64,000 nt of DNA from Rhizobium cauense (lineage in GTDB: Bacteria; Pseudomonadota; Alphaproteobacteria; Rhizobiales; Rhizobiaceae). The notes under the pieces are model-generated. The model did not search any database, was not told the DNA's origin, and was given only the letters and a program-made list of their open reading frames with translations. The stretch spans positions 1-64,000 of the forward strand of contig NZ_JAEUAT010000028.1 in assembly GCF_019511525.1 (NCBI RefSeq), written 5' to 3'. Of this stretch, positions 24,904-33,865 are shown piece after piece. The position numbers and the translations under genes are program-made. Position 1 is the stretch's first letter; every line of letters begins with the position of its first letter.

Positions 24904-25724
24904 GCGAGCTCAAGATCGAACGCGTCTGGAAGGAATATGGCGACCAGATCGTGCTTGAGGATGTGTCGTTGACGGTCGAGTCCAGAGCCTTCGTCGCACT
25001 GGTCGGTCCTTCGGGCTGCGGCAAGACGACCTTCCTGCGCATGCTGCTTGGCCAGGAGCAGCCGACGAAGGGCCGAATTCTGCTCGATGGCGAGCCCCTG
25101 CCCGCCGAGCCGGGACCCGATCGTGGGGTCGTGTTTCAGCGTTATTCTGTCTTTCCGCATCTGACCGTGCTCGGCAACGTTCTGCTCGGCAAGGAGTTTT
25201 GCGCCGCGCGATACAAGGCCAGGCTCTTTGGCGCCGCCCGGCGCACTGCCGTAGAGGAGGCACGTCAGTTGATTGCGGACGTCGGCTTATCCAGCTCGGA
25301 GGGAAAATATCCAGCGCAGCTTTCGGGCGGCATGCAGCAGCGCCTTGCGCTTGCCCAGGCGTTGATCATGAGGCCGAAGGTGCTGTTGCTTGACGAACCC
25401 TTCGGCGCGCTAGATCCCGGCATCCGTGCCGAAATACACACTTTGATGAAGCGGCTCTGGCACGAGACGCAGATGACCGTTGTCATGGTGACCCATGACA
25501 TGCGCGAAGCCTTCACACTGGCAAGCCGCGTCGTCGCCTTCGAGCGGAGCCGCGACAGGCCCGAGGAGAAGGTGCGCTACGGCGCCACCATCACTAAGGA
25601 CATTTCAATCTGGCCGCCGCGCCTTGCCGGCCAGTCATCAGTTTTCAGCCCCGACCGGGACGGCCCGGTCGCTTCCCTGGGGCGCCGCCGGGACGACCTG
25701 GCACCGTCAGGAGAGATGCAATGA
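24900..25724 (+). CDS. Guanidine ABC importer ATPase
   Basis: A 274-residue ATPase of the nitrate/taurine class. Walker A GPSGCGKTT, Q-loop VFQRYSVFPHL, signature LSGGMQQRLALAQAL, Walker B VLLLDEPFGALDP and switch VTHDMREAF are intact. The start used is the ATG at 24900 that overlaps the permease stop. The C-terminal ~30 residues after residue 240 are Arg/Asp rich and specific to this subgroup. It overlaps the next gene by 4 bases. Confidence 0.9.
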   Translation: MSELKIERVWKEYGDQIVLEDVSLTVESRAFVALVGPSGCGKTTFLRMLLGQEQPTKGRILLDGEPLPAEPGPDRGVVFQRYSVFPHLTVLGNVLLGKEFCAARYKARLFGAARRTAVEEARQLIADVGLSSSEGKYPAQLSGGMQQRLALAQALIMRPKVLLLDEPFGALDPGIRAEIHTLMKRLWHETQMTVVMVTHDMREAFTLASRVVAFERSRDRPEEKVRYGATITKDISIWPPRLAGQSSVFSPDRDGPVASLGRRRDDLAPSGEMQ

Positions 25725-26542
25725 TGCATGTGAGACGCTCGCCAGAAGAGATCGCCGCCAACAGGGTGCGCTATGAAGAGCATCAAAAGAAAGGTCTGGA
25801 ATTCGCGCCGAAGGCCCTGCCCGGTCTAAGTCCTCTACCGGCGCCTGCTATCGACACCGCTGTTGTCATCCACCAGGAAACGGTACCGGGCGGCTGGTAC
25901 TGGTCGACAAGGCTTATGCGCGGAGAAGCTATCCGCATCGATCAGGCGGAAGGCAATTCTACCGTGGCGCTGGTCGCCTGGAACGCCGCCGATACGAGCG
26001 AACGGATCAATCTCGTCGATACCGCAAAGGTCCAATGGACGACCGCGCTCGGCAAGGGGCGCGTGATCTTCTCCGACATGGGCCGCGTTATGTTCTCGAT
26101 GATAGAGGATAGTTCAGGCGCCCATGACTGCCTGATGGGCGGCTCGACGGCTGCATCCAACGCCGCGAAATATCCGGGCGAGAAAACCCGCAACACGCGT
26201 GACAACCTCATCCTCGTGGCGCTCAAGCTTGGCCTCGACCGCCGCGATATTCCGGGCATCCTCAACCTCTTTGCGCCGGTCCGTCTCGCCGAAGAGGGCG
26301 GTTTCGGCTGGCAGGGCAAGCGTTCCAACAGCGCTGACTATGTCGAGCTGCGAGCCGAGATGGATATGCTGGTCGGCTTTTCGAACTGCCCGCATCCTCT
26401 TGATCCGGATCTGACCTATCAACCAAAGCCGGTTGTTATCACGCGCTACTCGGCAGCAGCCCCGACCACGGACGACCTTTGCCGGACCGCGACTGCTGAG
26501 GCCCTGCGCGGCTTCGAAAACAACGCTCTGATGCTGGCGTGA
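25721..26542 (+). CDS. DUF1989 protein (urea-carboxylase-associated protein 2 type), probable carboxyguanidine deiminase subunit
   Basis: A 273-residue DUF1989 protein. Seen: ETVPGGWYWSTRLMRGEAIRIDQAEGNSTVALVAWNA, SDMGRVMFSMIEDSSGAHDCLMGG and NCPHPLDPDLTYQPKPVVI. Members of this family beside guanidine carboxylases form the CgdAB carboxyguanidine deiminase, which removes ammonia from carboxyguanidine to leave allophanate. Ribosome site GGAGAG; 4-base overlap with the ATPase gene. Which of the two DUF1989 genes is CgdA and which CgdB was not decided. Confidence 0.87.
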   Translation: MMHVRRSPEEIAANRVRYEEHQKKGLEFAPKALPGLSPLPAPAIDTAVVIHQETVPGGWYWSTRLMRGEAIRIDQAEGNSTVALVAWNAADTSERINLVDTAKVQWTTALGKGRVIFSDMGRVMFSMIEDSSGAHDCLMGGSTAASNAAKYPGEKTRNTRDNLILVALKLGLDRRDIPGILNLFAPVRLAEEGGFGWQGKRSNSADYVELRAEMDMLVGFSNCPHPLDPDLTYQPKPVVITRYSAAAPTTDDLCRTATAEALRGFENNALMLA

Positions 26543-26552
26543 GGAGAAGACG

Positions 26553-27203
26553 ATGTCAGATTTCATCCAGACCTCCGCTATCCGTACCCCTGAGAATGCC
26601 GCTGAAGACCATTTCATCGCGGCTGAAGCCCCATGGTCCGGCGTCATTCGCAAGGGCCAGACGATGCGTATCGAGGATAGCTACGGCCAGCAGGCTATCG
26701 ACACGCTATTTTATCGTGCCGACGATTTCTCGGAGCGCTATTCGAACCAGGATACGATGCGCATGCAAGGTGCCGCCTATGTCGGTATCGGCACGAAAAT
26801 CATGTCGAACGAAGGCAATGTAATGCTGACCATGACGGCCGACAGCTGCGGCCGCCATGATACCTCGGCAGGAGCGTGCTCCTGCGAGAGCAACACAGTG
26901 CGCTTCGGCCACGGGACGAAATACCTGCATGCGTGCCGCGACAACTTCGTTCTCGAAGTTAGCAAGCACGGCATGGGTAAGCGAGATATCGTTCCGAATA
27001 TCAATTTCTTCATGAACGTACCAATCAAGCCGAATGGCGAGATGACGATCGTAGACGGCATTTCCGCGCCGGGAGACTATGTCGAACTCGTCGCCGAGAT
27101 GGACGTCCTCTGCGTCATCTCCAATTGCCCGCAGATCAACAACCCTTGCAACGGCTTCGACCCGACGCCGATCCGGGTGCTGATCTGGAACGGCGAGGAC
27201 TGA
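26553..27203 (+). CDS. DUF1989 protein (urea-carboxylase-associated protein 1 type), probable carboxyguanidine deiminase subunit
   Basis: A 216-residue DUF1989 protein, partner of the previous one. Landmarks: GVIRKGQTMRIEDSYGQQAIDTLFY, MTADSCGRHDTSAGACSCESNTVRFG with a cluster of possible metal-binding Cys and His, and the end NCPQINNPCNGFDPTPIRVLIW. GAGGAGA lies just before the ATG. Two base gap to the carboxylase gene. The pair is expected to act as a heterodimer in the cytoplasm between the carboxylase and the allophanate hydrolase. Confidence 0.88.
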   Translation: MSDFIQTSAIRTPENAAEDHFIAAEAPWSGVIRKGQTMRIEDSYGQQAIDTLFYRADDFSERYSNQDTMRMQGAAYVGIGTKIMSNEGNVMLTMTADSCGRHDTSAGACSCESNTVRFGHGTKYLHACRDNFVLEVSKHGMGKRDIVPNINFFMNVPIKPNGEMTIVDGISAPGDYVELVAEMDVLCVISNCPQINNPCNGFDPTPIRVLIWNGED

Positions 27204-27205
27204 GC

Positions 27206-30200
27206 ATGTTCAAGAAAGTTCTGATTGCCAACCGGGGTGAAATTGCCATCCGGGTCATCAAGACGCTGCGACAGATGGGGATCGCCTCGGTCTGCGTCTA
27301 TTCCGATGCCGACCGCTTCGCCAAGCCCACGACGATGGCCGATGAAGCAGTGCGTCTCGGGCCTGCCGCGGCCAGCGAGAGTTATCTCAACGTCGATGCG
27401 GTCATTGCCGCATGCAAGGCGACAGGTGCGGATGCGGTTCATCCTGGCTATGGCTTCCTGTCCGAAAACATCGCCTTTGCCGAGCGCCTTGCCCACGAAG
27501 GCATAGCCTTCATCGGCCCACGGCCCGAACATCTCTCGGCCTTCGGACTGAAGCATACAGCGCGCGAGCTTGCCCAAGCCAGCGGGGTCCCTCTCTTGCC
27601 GGGAACCGGTCTCCTTTCGAGCAGCGATGAGGCGCTCCTGGCTGCCGAGACGATTGGCTATCCCGTGATGCTGAAAAGCACGGCAGGTGGTGGAGGCATC
27701 GGCATGCAGCTTTGCGCCGATCCGCAAACACTGAAGGCATGCTTCGAAAGCGTGCAGCGCACGGCGCGGGCGAGCTTCGGCGACGCACGTGTTTACATCG
27801 AACGGTTTGTCGCTGAGGCCAGGCATGTCGAAGTGCAGATCTTCGGAGATGGCAAAGGCAAGGTGGTTGCGCTTGGCGAACGGGACTGCTCGTTGCAGCG
27901 ACGAAACCAGAAGGTGGTGGAGGAGACCCCTGCTCCTGGCCTTTCGGCAACGACACGTTCCCGTCTGCACAAGGCCGCCATCGATCTCGGCACGGCTGTC
28001 TGTTACGAGTCAGCCGGGACAGTTGAATTCATCTACGATCCTGTTCGCGCGGAGTTCTATTTCCTCGAAGTGAACACGCGTCTGCAGGTCGAGCATCCGG
28101 TCACCGAAGCCGTCTTTGGCATTGATCTCGTCGAATGGATGATCCGCCAGGCTGCGGGCGAGACCGTGCTTTCGGGCGCAGAAGCCCTGCAGCCAGAGGG
28201 CGCTGCGATCGAAGTACGTCTCTATGCCGAGATGCCCCATGCCGAATTCCGTCCGAGCGCCGGTCTTCTGACTGAAGTCGTGTTTCCCGAAGATGCGCGT
28301 ATCGACAGCTGGATCGAGACCGGAACGGAAGTCACACCATTCTACGATCCGATGCTTGCCAAGGTGATTGTGTCCGCCGCGGATCGAGAAACGGCAATCG
28401 AAAAGCTGAAGGTCGCACTTTCGAATACGTCCATATCTGGCATTGAGACGAACCTCGATTATCTTCGCGCCATCGCCGGGTCCGACCTTATGGCGAGCGG
28501 CAAGGTTGCGACGACGGCGCTTCGGGATTTTTCATTCGTGCCTGACGTGATCGAAGTGATTGCGCCCGGAGCGCAGTCGAGCATACAGGAATTACCAGGC
28601 CGCCTCGGGCTCTGGCATGTCGGTGTGCCGCCAAGCGGCCCGATGGACGAGCGCTCCTTCCGGCATGCCAATCGGTTGGTCGGTAATGGCGATATGGTTG
28701 CGGGGCTGGAGCTGACCGTCTCCGGTCCGGTCCTGAAGTTTTACACCGACACCATTGTCGCGCTCGCCGGCGCGAAAATGGCGATCAGCGTTGATGGCGT
28801 GCCTGTGGAGCATAACCGGGCTTTGACCATCCGCGCCGGCCAGATCCTGCAGATTGGCAGCATCGACGGTCCAGGACAGCGGGCTTATCTTGCCGTTGCA
28901 GGCGGGTTTGCCGCCCCCTTGGTGCTCGGTTCTCGTGCCACTTTCGGCCTCGGCCAGTTCGGCGGCAACGCCACGGGGACGCTGAAAACAGGTGATGTCC
29001 TTCATCTGGCCCGGCAGGCAACTGCCGCGCCTTGTGAGCCGGTGACCGAGCCGGCGGAACTGACGCGGGAATGGGATGTCGGGGTTGTCTATGGCCCTCA
29101 CGGCGCCCCTGATTTTTTTGAGGATGGCGATATCGATGCGCTGTTTTCGACCAGCTATGAGGTGCATTTCAACAGTGCCCGTACCGGCGTGCGCCTGATC
29201 GGCCCCGCGCCGAAATGGGCGCGCAGCGATGGCGGCGAAGCCGGCCTTCACCCCTCCAACCTGCATGACAACGCCTATGCGATCGGTGCGATCGACTTCA
29301 CGGGTGACATGCCCATTATCCTCGGGCCGGACGGGCCGAGCCTCGGCGGCTTTGTCTGCCCGGCTGTGATTGCCCGCGACGAGCAGTGGAAAATGGGGCA
29401 GTTCAAACCGGGCGACCGGATCCGCTTCCATCCACTTGCGCGGCCAGATGATCCGCTTGCCGGCCCGGCCATTAAACGGACCTTGGAAGAGGCTGGTTCG
29501 CCGATCGTTGGCAAATGCGACGACGGGCCGGTTTCTGTCGTCTACCGCCGGCAGGGCGACGACAACCTGCTGGTCGAGTACGGGCCGATGACACTCGACA
29601 TCGCACTTAGGCTGAGGGTTCATCTGTTGATGCAGGCGGTATCTGAAGCGCGTCTGCCCGGCATTATCGACCTGACACCCGGTATCCGTTCTCTGCAGAT
29701 CCACTACGACGGCAGGGCTCTGACCCGCAGGCGCCTACTTGGCCTGTTGCAGGAGATTGAAGCGAGCCTGCCGGGGGCGCAGGACGTCAAGGTGCCAAGC
29801 CGCATCGTGCATCTTCCGCTCTCCTGGAACGATCCGGATGCAGAGCTTGCCATGCGAAAATATCAGGAGCTCGTGCGGCCGAATGCGCCCTGGTGCCCTG
29901 ACAACATTGAGTTCATTCGACGCATCAATGGTCTTGCCGACGAACAGGCGGTACGCAACATCGTCTTCGACGCCAGCTATCTCGTCCTTGGGCTCGGTGA
30001 CGTCTATCTTGGCGCGCCAGTTGCCACCCCGATCGACCCGCGCCACAGGTTGGTGACTACGAAGTACAATCCGGCCCGTACGTGGACGCCGGAAAACGCC
30101 GTCGGCATCGGCGGGGCCTATATGTGTATCTACGGCATGGAAGGCCCGGGCGGCTACCAGCTCTTTGGCCGCACCATCCAGGTCTGGAACACCTGGCGGC

Positions 30201-30745
30201 AGACGTCGGTTTTCAAAAAGGACAGGCCATGGCTGCTCGATTTCTTCGACCAGATCCGCTTTTTCCCTGTCAGTCATCAAGAACTGGCAGAAGCCCGTAG
30301 CGCCTTCCCTCACGGCGGCTATCCGGTCAGGATCGAGGAAACGGAATTCTCCTACGCTGCCTACGAGAAAGAGCTGCGGGCGAACGCCGATTCGATCGCG
30401 GGCTTCAAGGCAAACCAGCAGGCGGCCTTCAATGCCGAGCGCCAGCGCTGGAAGGACGCAGGGCTCGACAGTTTCGTTGCGGACGAAGGTGCCAGTGAAA
30501 GCCTCGACGGTGACATACCCGAAGACTGCTTCGGCGTCGCCAGCGCCGTCCCTGGCAACATCTGGAAACTTCTCGTCGAGCCGGGCTCGACGGTCGCAGC
30601 CGGCGATACGCTTGCCATCATCGAATCCATGAAAATGGAAATCAACGTCACCGCACATGCAGCCGGTCGCGTCCGCGACCTGCGCGCCGGACCGGGCCGC
30701 AACGTCAAGGCGGGCGATGTCATTGTTGTACTGGAGGAATACTGA
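27206..30745 (+). CDS. Biotin-dependent guanidine carboxylase (urea carboxylase family)
   Basis: A 1179-residue enzyme that uses ATP and bicarbonate to carboxylate guanidine (urea in older annotation). The biotin carboxylase part (about 1-455) has the start KKVLIANRGEIAIRV, the glycine-rich ATP loop GGGG at 161-164 and EVNTRLQVEHPVTE. The middle holds the KipA-like and KipI-like carboxyltransferase units (about 470-800 and 800-1050, with LWHVGVPPSGPMD and ARTWTPENAVGIGG). The C-terminal biotinyl domain has ESMKMEI with biotinyl Lys1143. The ATG at 27206 begins the conserved protein; upstream in-frame codons belong to the DUF1989 gene in another frame. The guanidine assignment rests on the riboswitch and DUF1989 neighbours. 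Confidence 0.92.
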   Translation: MFKKVLIANRGEIAIRVIKTLRQMGIASVCVYSDADRFAKPTTMADEAVRLGPAAASESYLNVDAVIAACKATGADAVHPGYGFLSENIAFAERLAHEGIAFIGPRPEHLSAFGLKHTARELAQASGVPLLPGTGLLSSSDEALLAAETIGYPVMLKSTAGGGGIGMQLCADPQTLKACFESVQRTARASFGDARVYIERFVAEARHVEVQIFGDGKGKVVALGERDCSLQRRNQKVVEETPAPGLSATTRSRLHKAAIDLGTAVCYESAGTVEFIYDPVRAEFYFLEVNTRLQVEHPVTEAVFGIDLVEWMIRQAAGETVLSGAEALQPEGAAIEVRLYAEMPHAEFRPSAGLLTEVVFPEDARIDSWIETGTEVTPFYDPMLAKVIVSAADRETAIEKLKVALSNTSISGIETNLDYLRAIAGSDLMASGKVATTALRDFSFVPDVIEVIAPGAQSSIQELPGRLGLWHVGVPPSGPMDERSFRHANRLVGNGDMVAGLELTVSGPVLKFYTDTIVALAGAKMAISVDGVPVEHNRALTIRAGQILQIGSIDGPGQRAYLAVAGGFAAPLVLGSRATFGLGQFGGNATGTLKTGDVLHLARQATAAPCEPVTEPAELTREWDVGVVYGPHGAPDFFEDGDIDALFSTSYEVHFNSARTGVRLIGPAPKWARSDGGEAGLHPSNLHDNAYAIGAIDFTGDMPIILGPDGPSLGGFVCPAVIARDEQWKMGQFKPGDRIRFHPLARPDDPLAGPAIKRTLEEAGSPIVGKCDDGPVSVVYRRQGDDNLLVEYGPMTLDIALRLRVHLLMQAVSEARLPGIIDLTPGIRSLQIHYDGRALTRRRLLGLLQEIEASLPGAQDVKVPSRIVHLPLSWNDPDAELAMRKYQELVRPNAPWCPDNIEFIRRINGLADEQAVRNIVFDASYLVLGLGDVYLGAPVATPIDPRHRLVTTKYNPARTWTPENAVGIGGAYMCIYGMEGPGGYQLFGRTIQVWNTWRQTSVFKKDRPWLLDFFDQIRFFPVSHQELAEARSAFPHGGYPVRIEETEFSYAAYEKELRANADSIAGFKANQQAAFNAERQRWKDAGLDSFVADEGASESLDGDIPEDCFGVASAVPGNIWKLLVEPGSTVAAGDTLAIIESMKMEINVTAHAAGRVRDLRAGPGRNVKAGDVIVVLEEY

Positions 30746-30748
30746 CCC

Positions 30749-32559
30749 ATGCTGCCAACCATTCTTGATCTGACGAGTCTTCGCGCAGCCTATGAGCAAG
30801 GCATAAGCCCGCTCGATGTCATCGAGACGGTCATTGCCCGACGCGCAGCATCCAACGATCCTGCCATCTTCATCACGCCGACCGCGGACGATGCGATGCG
30901 TACCGAAGCACGCGCGCTGCTTGAGCGTGCACCGGTGCCAAACAGCCTGCCGCTCTGGGGCATTCCATTTGCTGTGAAGGACAATATCGACGTTGCGGGC
31001 CTGCCGACGACGGCGGCCTGCCCTGCTTTTTCCTATCAGCCTGAACGCGACGCGACAGTCGTCGCAAGGCTGCGGGAGGCAGGTGCAATCGTGATCGGCA
31101 AGACCAATCTCGACCAGTTTGCGACAGGCCTGAACGGTACGCGATCGCCGCATGGGGCGCCACGCTCTGTTTTCGACAAGGACTATGTGTCCGGGGGGTC
31201 GAGCTCCGGCTCGGCGGTTGTGGTTGCTTCGGGCCTGGCAAGCTTTGCGCTCGGCACTGACACAGCTGGCTCCGGACGTGTGCCGGCCGCTTCAACAATC
31301 TCGTTGGAATAAAGCCGACACCGGGGCTGGTCCCGAATGTCGGCGTCGTGCCGGCCTGCCGCAGTGTCGACGTCGTTACTGTCTTTACGCCAACGGTCGG
31401 CGACGGTGTAGCGATCCGGAAGGTAATGGAGGGCCATGATGCGGCAGATCCGTTCTCGCGCAAGGCGGTTCCCGCCAATCTGCCCGTTTCGGGCTTGCGT
31501 ATTGGCGTGCTCGGCGGACCCGAACGCGAGTTCTTCGGCAACAGACAGGTCGAGGCTCTCTATGATGCGGCAATCGAAAGGGCACGTGCACTCGGCGCGA
31601 CAATCGTCCCCTTCGACTACGCACCATTCCGGGAGGCTGCCGAGCTGCTCTACAATGGACCTTGGGTCGCCGAACGGTTGGCGGCGGTAAGGGATTTTCT
31701 AGGGACAAACGCTTCGGACTTCGACCCGACCGTTCGCACCATCATCGAGGGTGCCAGAGCTTATGACGCGGTCGATGCCTTTCGTGGCAAGTATAAGCTG
31801 GAGGCACTTCGACAGACGATCAGAGAGGTGTGGGAGAAGGTTGATATCCTGATGTTGCCGACCTCCCCGACCATTTACACGGTTGAGGAGCTGGTAGCGG
31901 ATCCGATCGTCAAGAACGGCCATTTCGGTCGGTACACCAACTTCGTCAATCTGCTGGACTATGCGGCGATAGCCATCCCGGCCGGCTTCGACACCGACGG
32001 ACATCTGCCTGCTGGAGTGACGTTGGTGGGACCTGCCTTCACCGACGATGCCCTCGCCCCTTTCGCGGACGCCATGCACCGCAACTTGAATGCCGGGATG
32101 GGTATGGATCGCTGGGCTGTTATCCCCGAGGCAAGCCGGGTGCCCCAGGGCGATGACGGTCTGGTGCCGATCGTCGTGGTCGGCGCGCACCTCACTGGGA
32201 TGCCCCTAAACCACGAGCTGACCCGTCCAGGAGGCAAACACGTCAAATCCTGCCGTACGGCACCGGATTACCGCCTGTTCGTTTTGCCCGATACCACACC
32301 GCCGAAGCCCGGTCTGATCCGGGAACCGGGCTTTGCCGGCAAGGGACTTGAAGTAGAAGTCTGGAATGTGACGCCAGAGGCTTTTGGCCGCTTTGTGCAG
32401 AATATCCCGGCTCCGCTCGGCATTGGAAAGGTAACGCTCGATGACGGCTCACAAGCGTCCGGATTTCTATGCGAAGCTCATGCCGTCAGGGCGGCGCGGG
32501 AGATAACGGAGTTCGGAGGGTGGAAAGCCTTCATCGCAGACCAGAGGATGGGAAAATGA
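30749..32559 (+). pseudogene. atzF: Allophanate hydrolase, broken by one missing base
   Basis: The enzyme should split allophanate into ammonia and CO2, the last step of guanidine use. It is an amidase-signature protein with a C-terminal allophanate hydrolase domain. The triad is intact in the first part: Lys77 (FAVKDN), cis-Ser151 (SGGSSSGS) and Ser175 (DTAGSGR), spaced as in AtzF. The frame then shifts: after RVPAA it reads STISLE and stops at 31312, while adding one base between 31290 and 31291 gives FNNLVGIKPTPGLVPNVGVVPACRSVDVVTVF and continues to 32559. Repaired length is about 603 residues, normal for the family. Either a true recent mutation or a sequencing error in GCCGC-TTC. Confidence 0.9.
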
Positions 32560-32660
32560 AAGAGAACACGAAGCGTTATCTGAAGAAAATCCTGTTGGCC
32601 CTTCTGGCTGGCCTCGAGGCTAGAATTGCACTGCGACGGTTTGGTCGCGGAATTTGGTAG
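32556..32660 (+). CDS. Possible 34-residue peptide overlapping the allophanate hydrolase stop
   Basis: An ATG at 32556 overlaps the hydrolase stop codon (ATGA) and opens 34 codons with an amphipathic basic and hydrophobic character (KRYLKKILLALLAGLEARIALRRFGRG). No ribosome site of its own is needed if coupled. I do not recognise it. It may be a chance frame or a remnant. Confidence 0.25.
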   Translation: MKENTKRYLKKILLALLAGLEARIALRRFGRGIW

Positions 32661-32803
32661 GCGATCGAAGGTAGCGACGATCGCCCTTAACTCCACTTGA
32701 AAGAAGCATGGCTTCGAAGGGGACGGTGGATCGTACCATCTTGGCATGATCAGTTCCGCCCGCGGAACTGATCAGCTTCGACCCTGCTAAAGACGGCACG
32801 GCG

Positions 32804-33445
32804 TCACACCTTTACTTCGATGAAGTCGATCGGTCCGCCTGGTAGATCATCATCAAAGACAGCGCACGACAGTCTTCCGTCGAATACGCATGCACTATCT
32901 ACGTTCGTTCGGTTGCCGATCGTTTTGGGATTGGACGGTGAAGGCGTGTGACCGTGGACAAGGTGCTTGCCCCAAAACTCGTCGGAATCTGCGGCCGTAA
33001 AGCGGGTCCACAGCAGATCCTCTGGCGTCTGATCCTCGAAATAGACGCCTTCCTTAACGCCCGCGTGCACGAAGATGCGATGTTCGTCATGATGGATCAG
33101 AGGTAAGGAGCTCGCCCATTTGAGATGCGTTGTCGGAATGAAGCCGCCGTATGACCTGAGAGTTTCGGTCCCTCCATTGGCAAGCCACCAACCTTCGTCG
33201 TAGGAGCCGTCTTGGGCGCCCACCATCATATCCTCGTGATTTCCCTTCAAAGCGATCCACTTCCAGCTCAATGAACTTGGACCGGCCATCAACGTGTCAA
33301 CGACGCCCTGGCTGTGTGGTCCACGGTCCACGTAGTCACCGAGAAAGATGACACTCCCTGAGCCAAAGGAATCAATACGACGGAGCATCATCTGGAGTTG
33401 CGCGAGGCATCCATGCACGTCACCAACTGCGAAAGTAAGGCTCAT
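32804..33445 (-). CDS. Calcineurin-like phosphoesterase of the PPP family
   Basis: A 213-residue Ser/Thr-type or ApaH-like metallophosphatase. All metal-site motifs are present: GDVHG (8-12), GDYVDRG (near 36-42), GNHED (near 69-73), FVHAGV and VHGHTP. Bacterial members remove phosphate from proteins or small nucleotides; sequence alone does not tell which. AAAGGAAC precedes the ATG. It points away from the guanidine operon and the betaine importer and has no partner gene. Confidence 0.85.
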   Translation of the reverse strand: MSLTFAVGDVHGCLAQLQMMLRRIDSFGSGSVIFLGDYVDRGPHSQGVVDTLMAGPSSLSWKWIALKGNHEDMMVGAQDGSYDEGWWLANGGTETLRSYGGFIPTTHLKWASSLPLIHHDEHRIFVHAGVKEGVYFEDQTPEDLLWTRFTAADSDEFWGKHLVHGHTPSPSNPKTIGNRTNVDSACVFDGRLSCAVFDDDLPGGPIDFIEVKV

Positions 33446-33865
33446 GCTTCGTTCCTTTCACACATGACGTTTGCCCTTCCTGAGGATGGGCTGATGGTCC
33501 GGAGATAGGGTATGTGCCCGTGTTGTCGCTGCCAATTTATCACGTCTGAAGTAGTTACCCATTGCTGAAGCTAGCGATTTTATGTCGACGAGATCTGCCG
33601 GAGCGGAGGGTGATCACGGAATTGTGATATTTACCGCCAAGGGTTGTCGAAACCACTTAAAGTCAGGCGATGCGGGCAAGGGCATAGTGGTCCAAAAGAG
33701 CTGCACGATGCACAAAAAAGACAGCTTTAGGTGGACATTCGACGCTGCAAATTTAAAAAGGGCGCATCGCTGCGGTGTGATCCGCATCCATCAACTGTTT
33801 TCCATCCTTGATCGCTGCAAGCAATTTATGGCGCGGCCAGATCCCTGGAATTTTAAGCAAGGAGA
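33446..33865. other. Intergenic stretch upstream of the betaine-type importer
   Basis: It should hold the promoters of the divergent phosphatase and importer genes. The only structure I note is a short inverted repeat ATCAC-N6-GTGAT at 33613-33628. Frames here are short and unlike any family I know. Confidence 0.4.

Noticed and set aside
28592..29704. Minus-strand frame of 370 codons
   Set aside because: Antisense to the middle of the guanidine carboxylase, no ribosome site and no family resemblance.
29735..31153. Long minus-strand frame of 472 codons opposite the carboxylase and hydrolase genes
   Set aside because: It runs antisense to a well-conserved carboxylase with biotin and amidase motifs, has no recognisable domain and is rich in Arg and Asp as expected of a shadow frame in high-GC DNA.
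27206..32559. Plain urea carboxylase/allophanate pathway for urea
   Set aside because: The guanidine-I riboswitch and the pair of DUF1989 genes point to guanidine as the true substrate. Urea remains possible as a side substrate.
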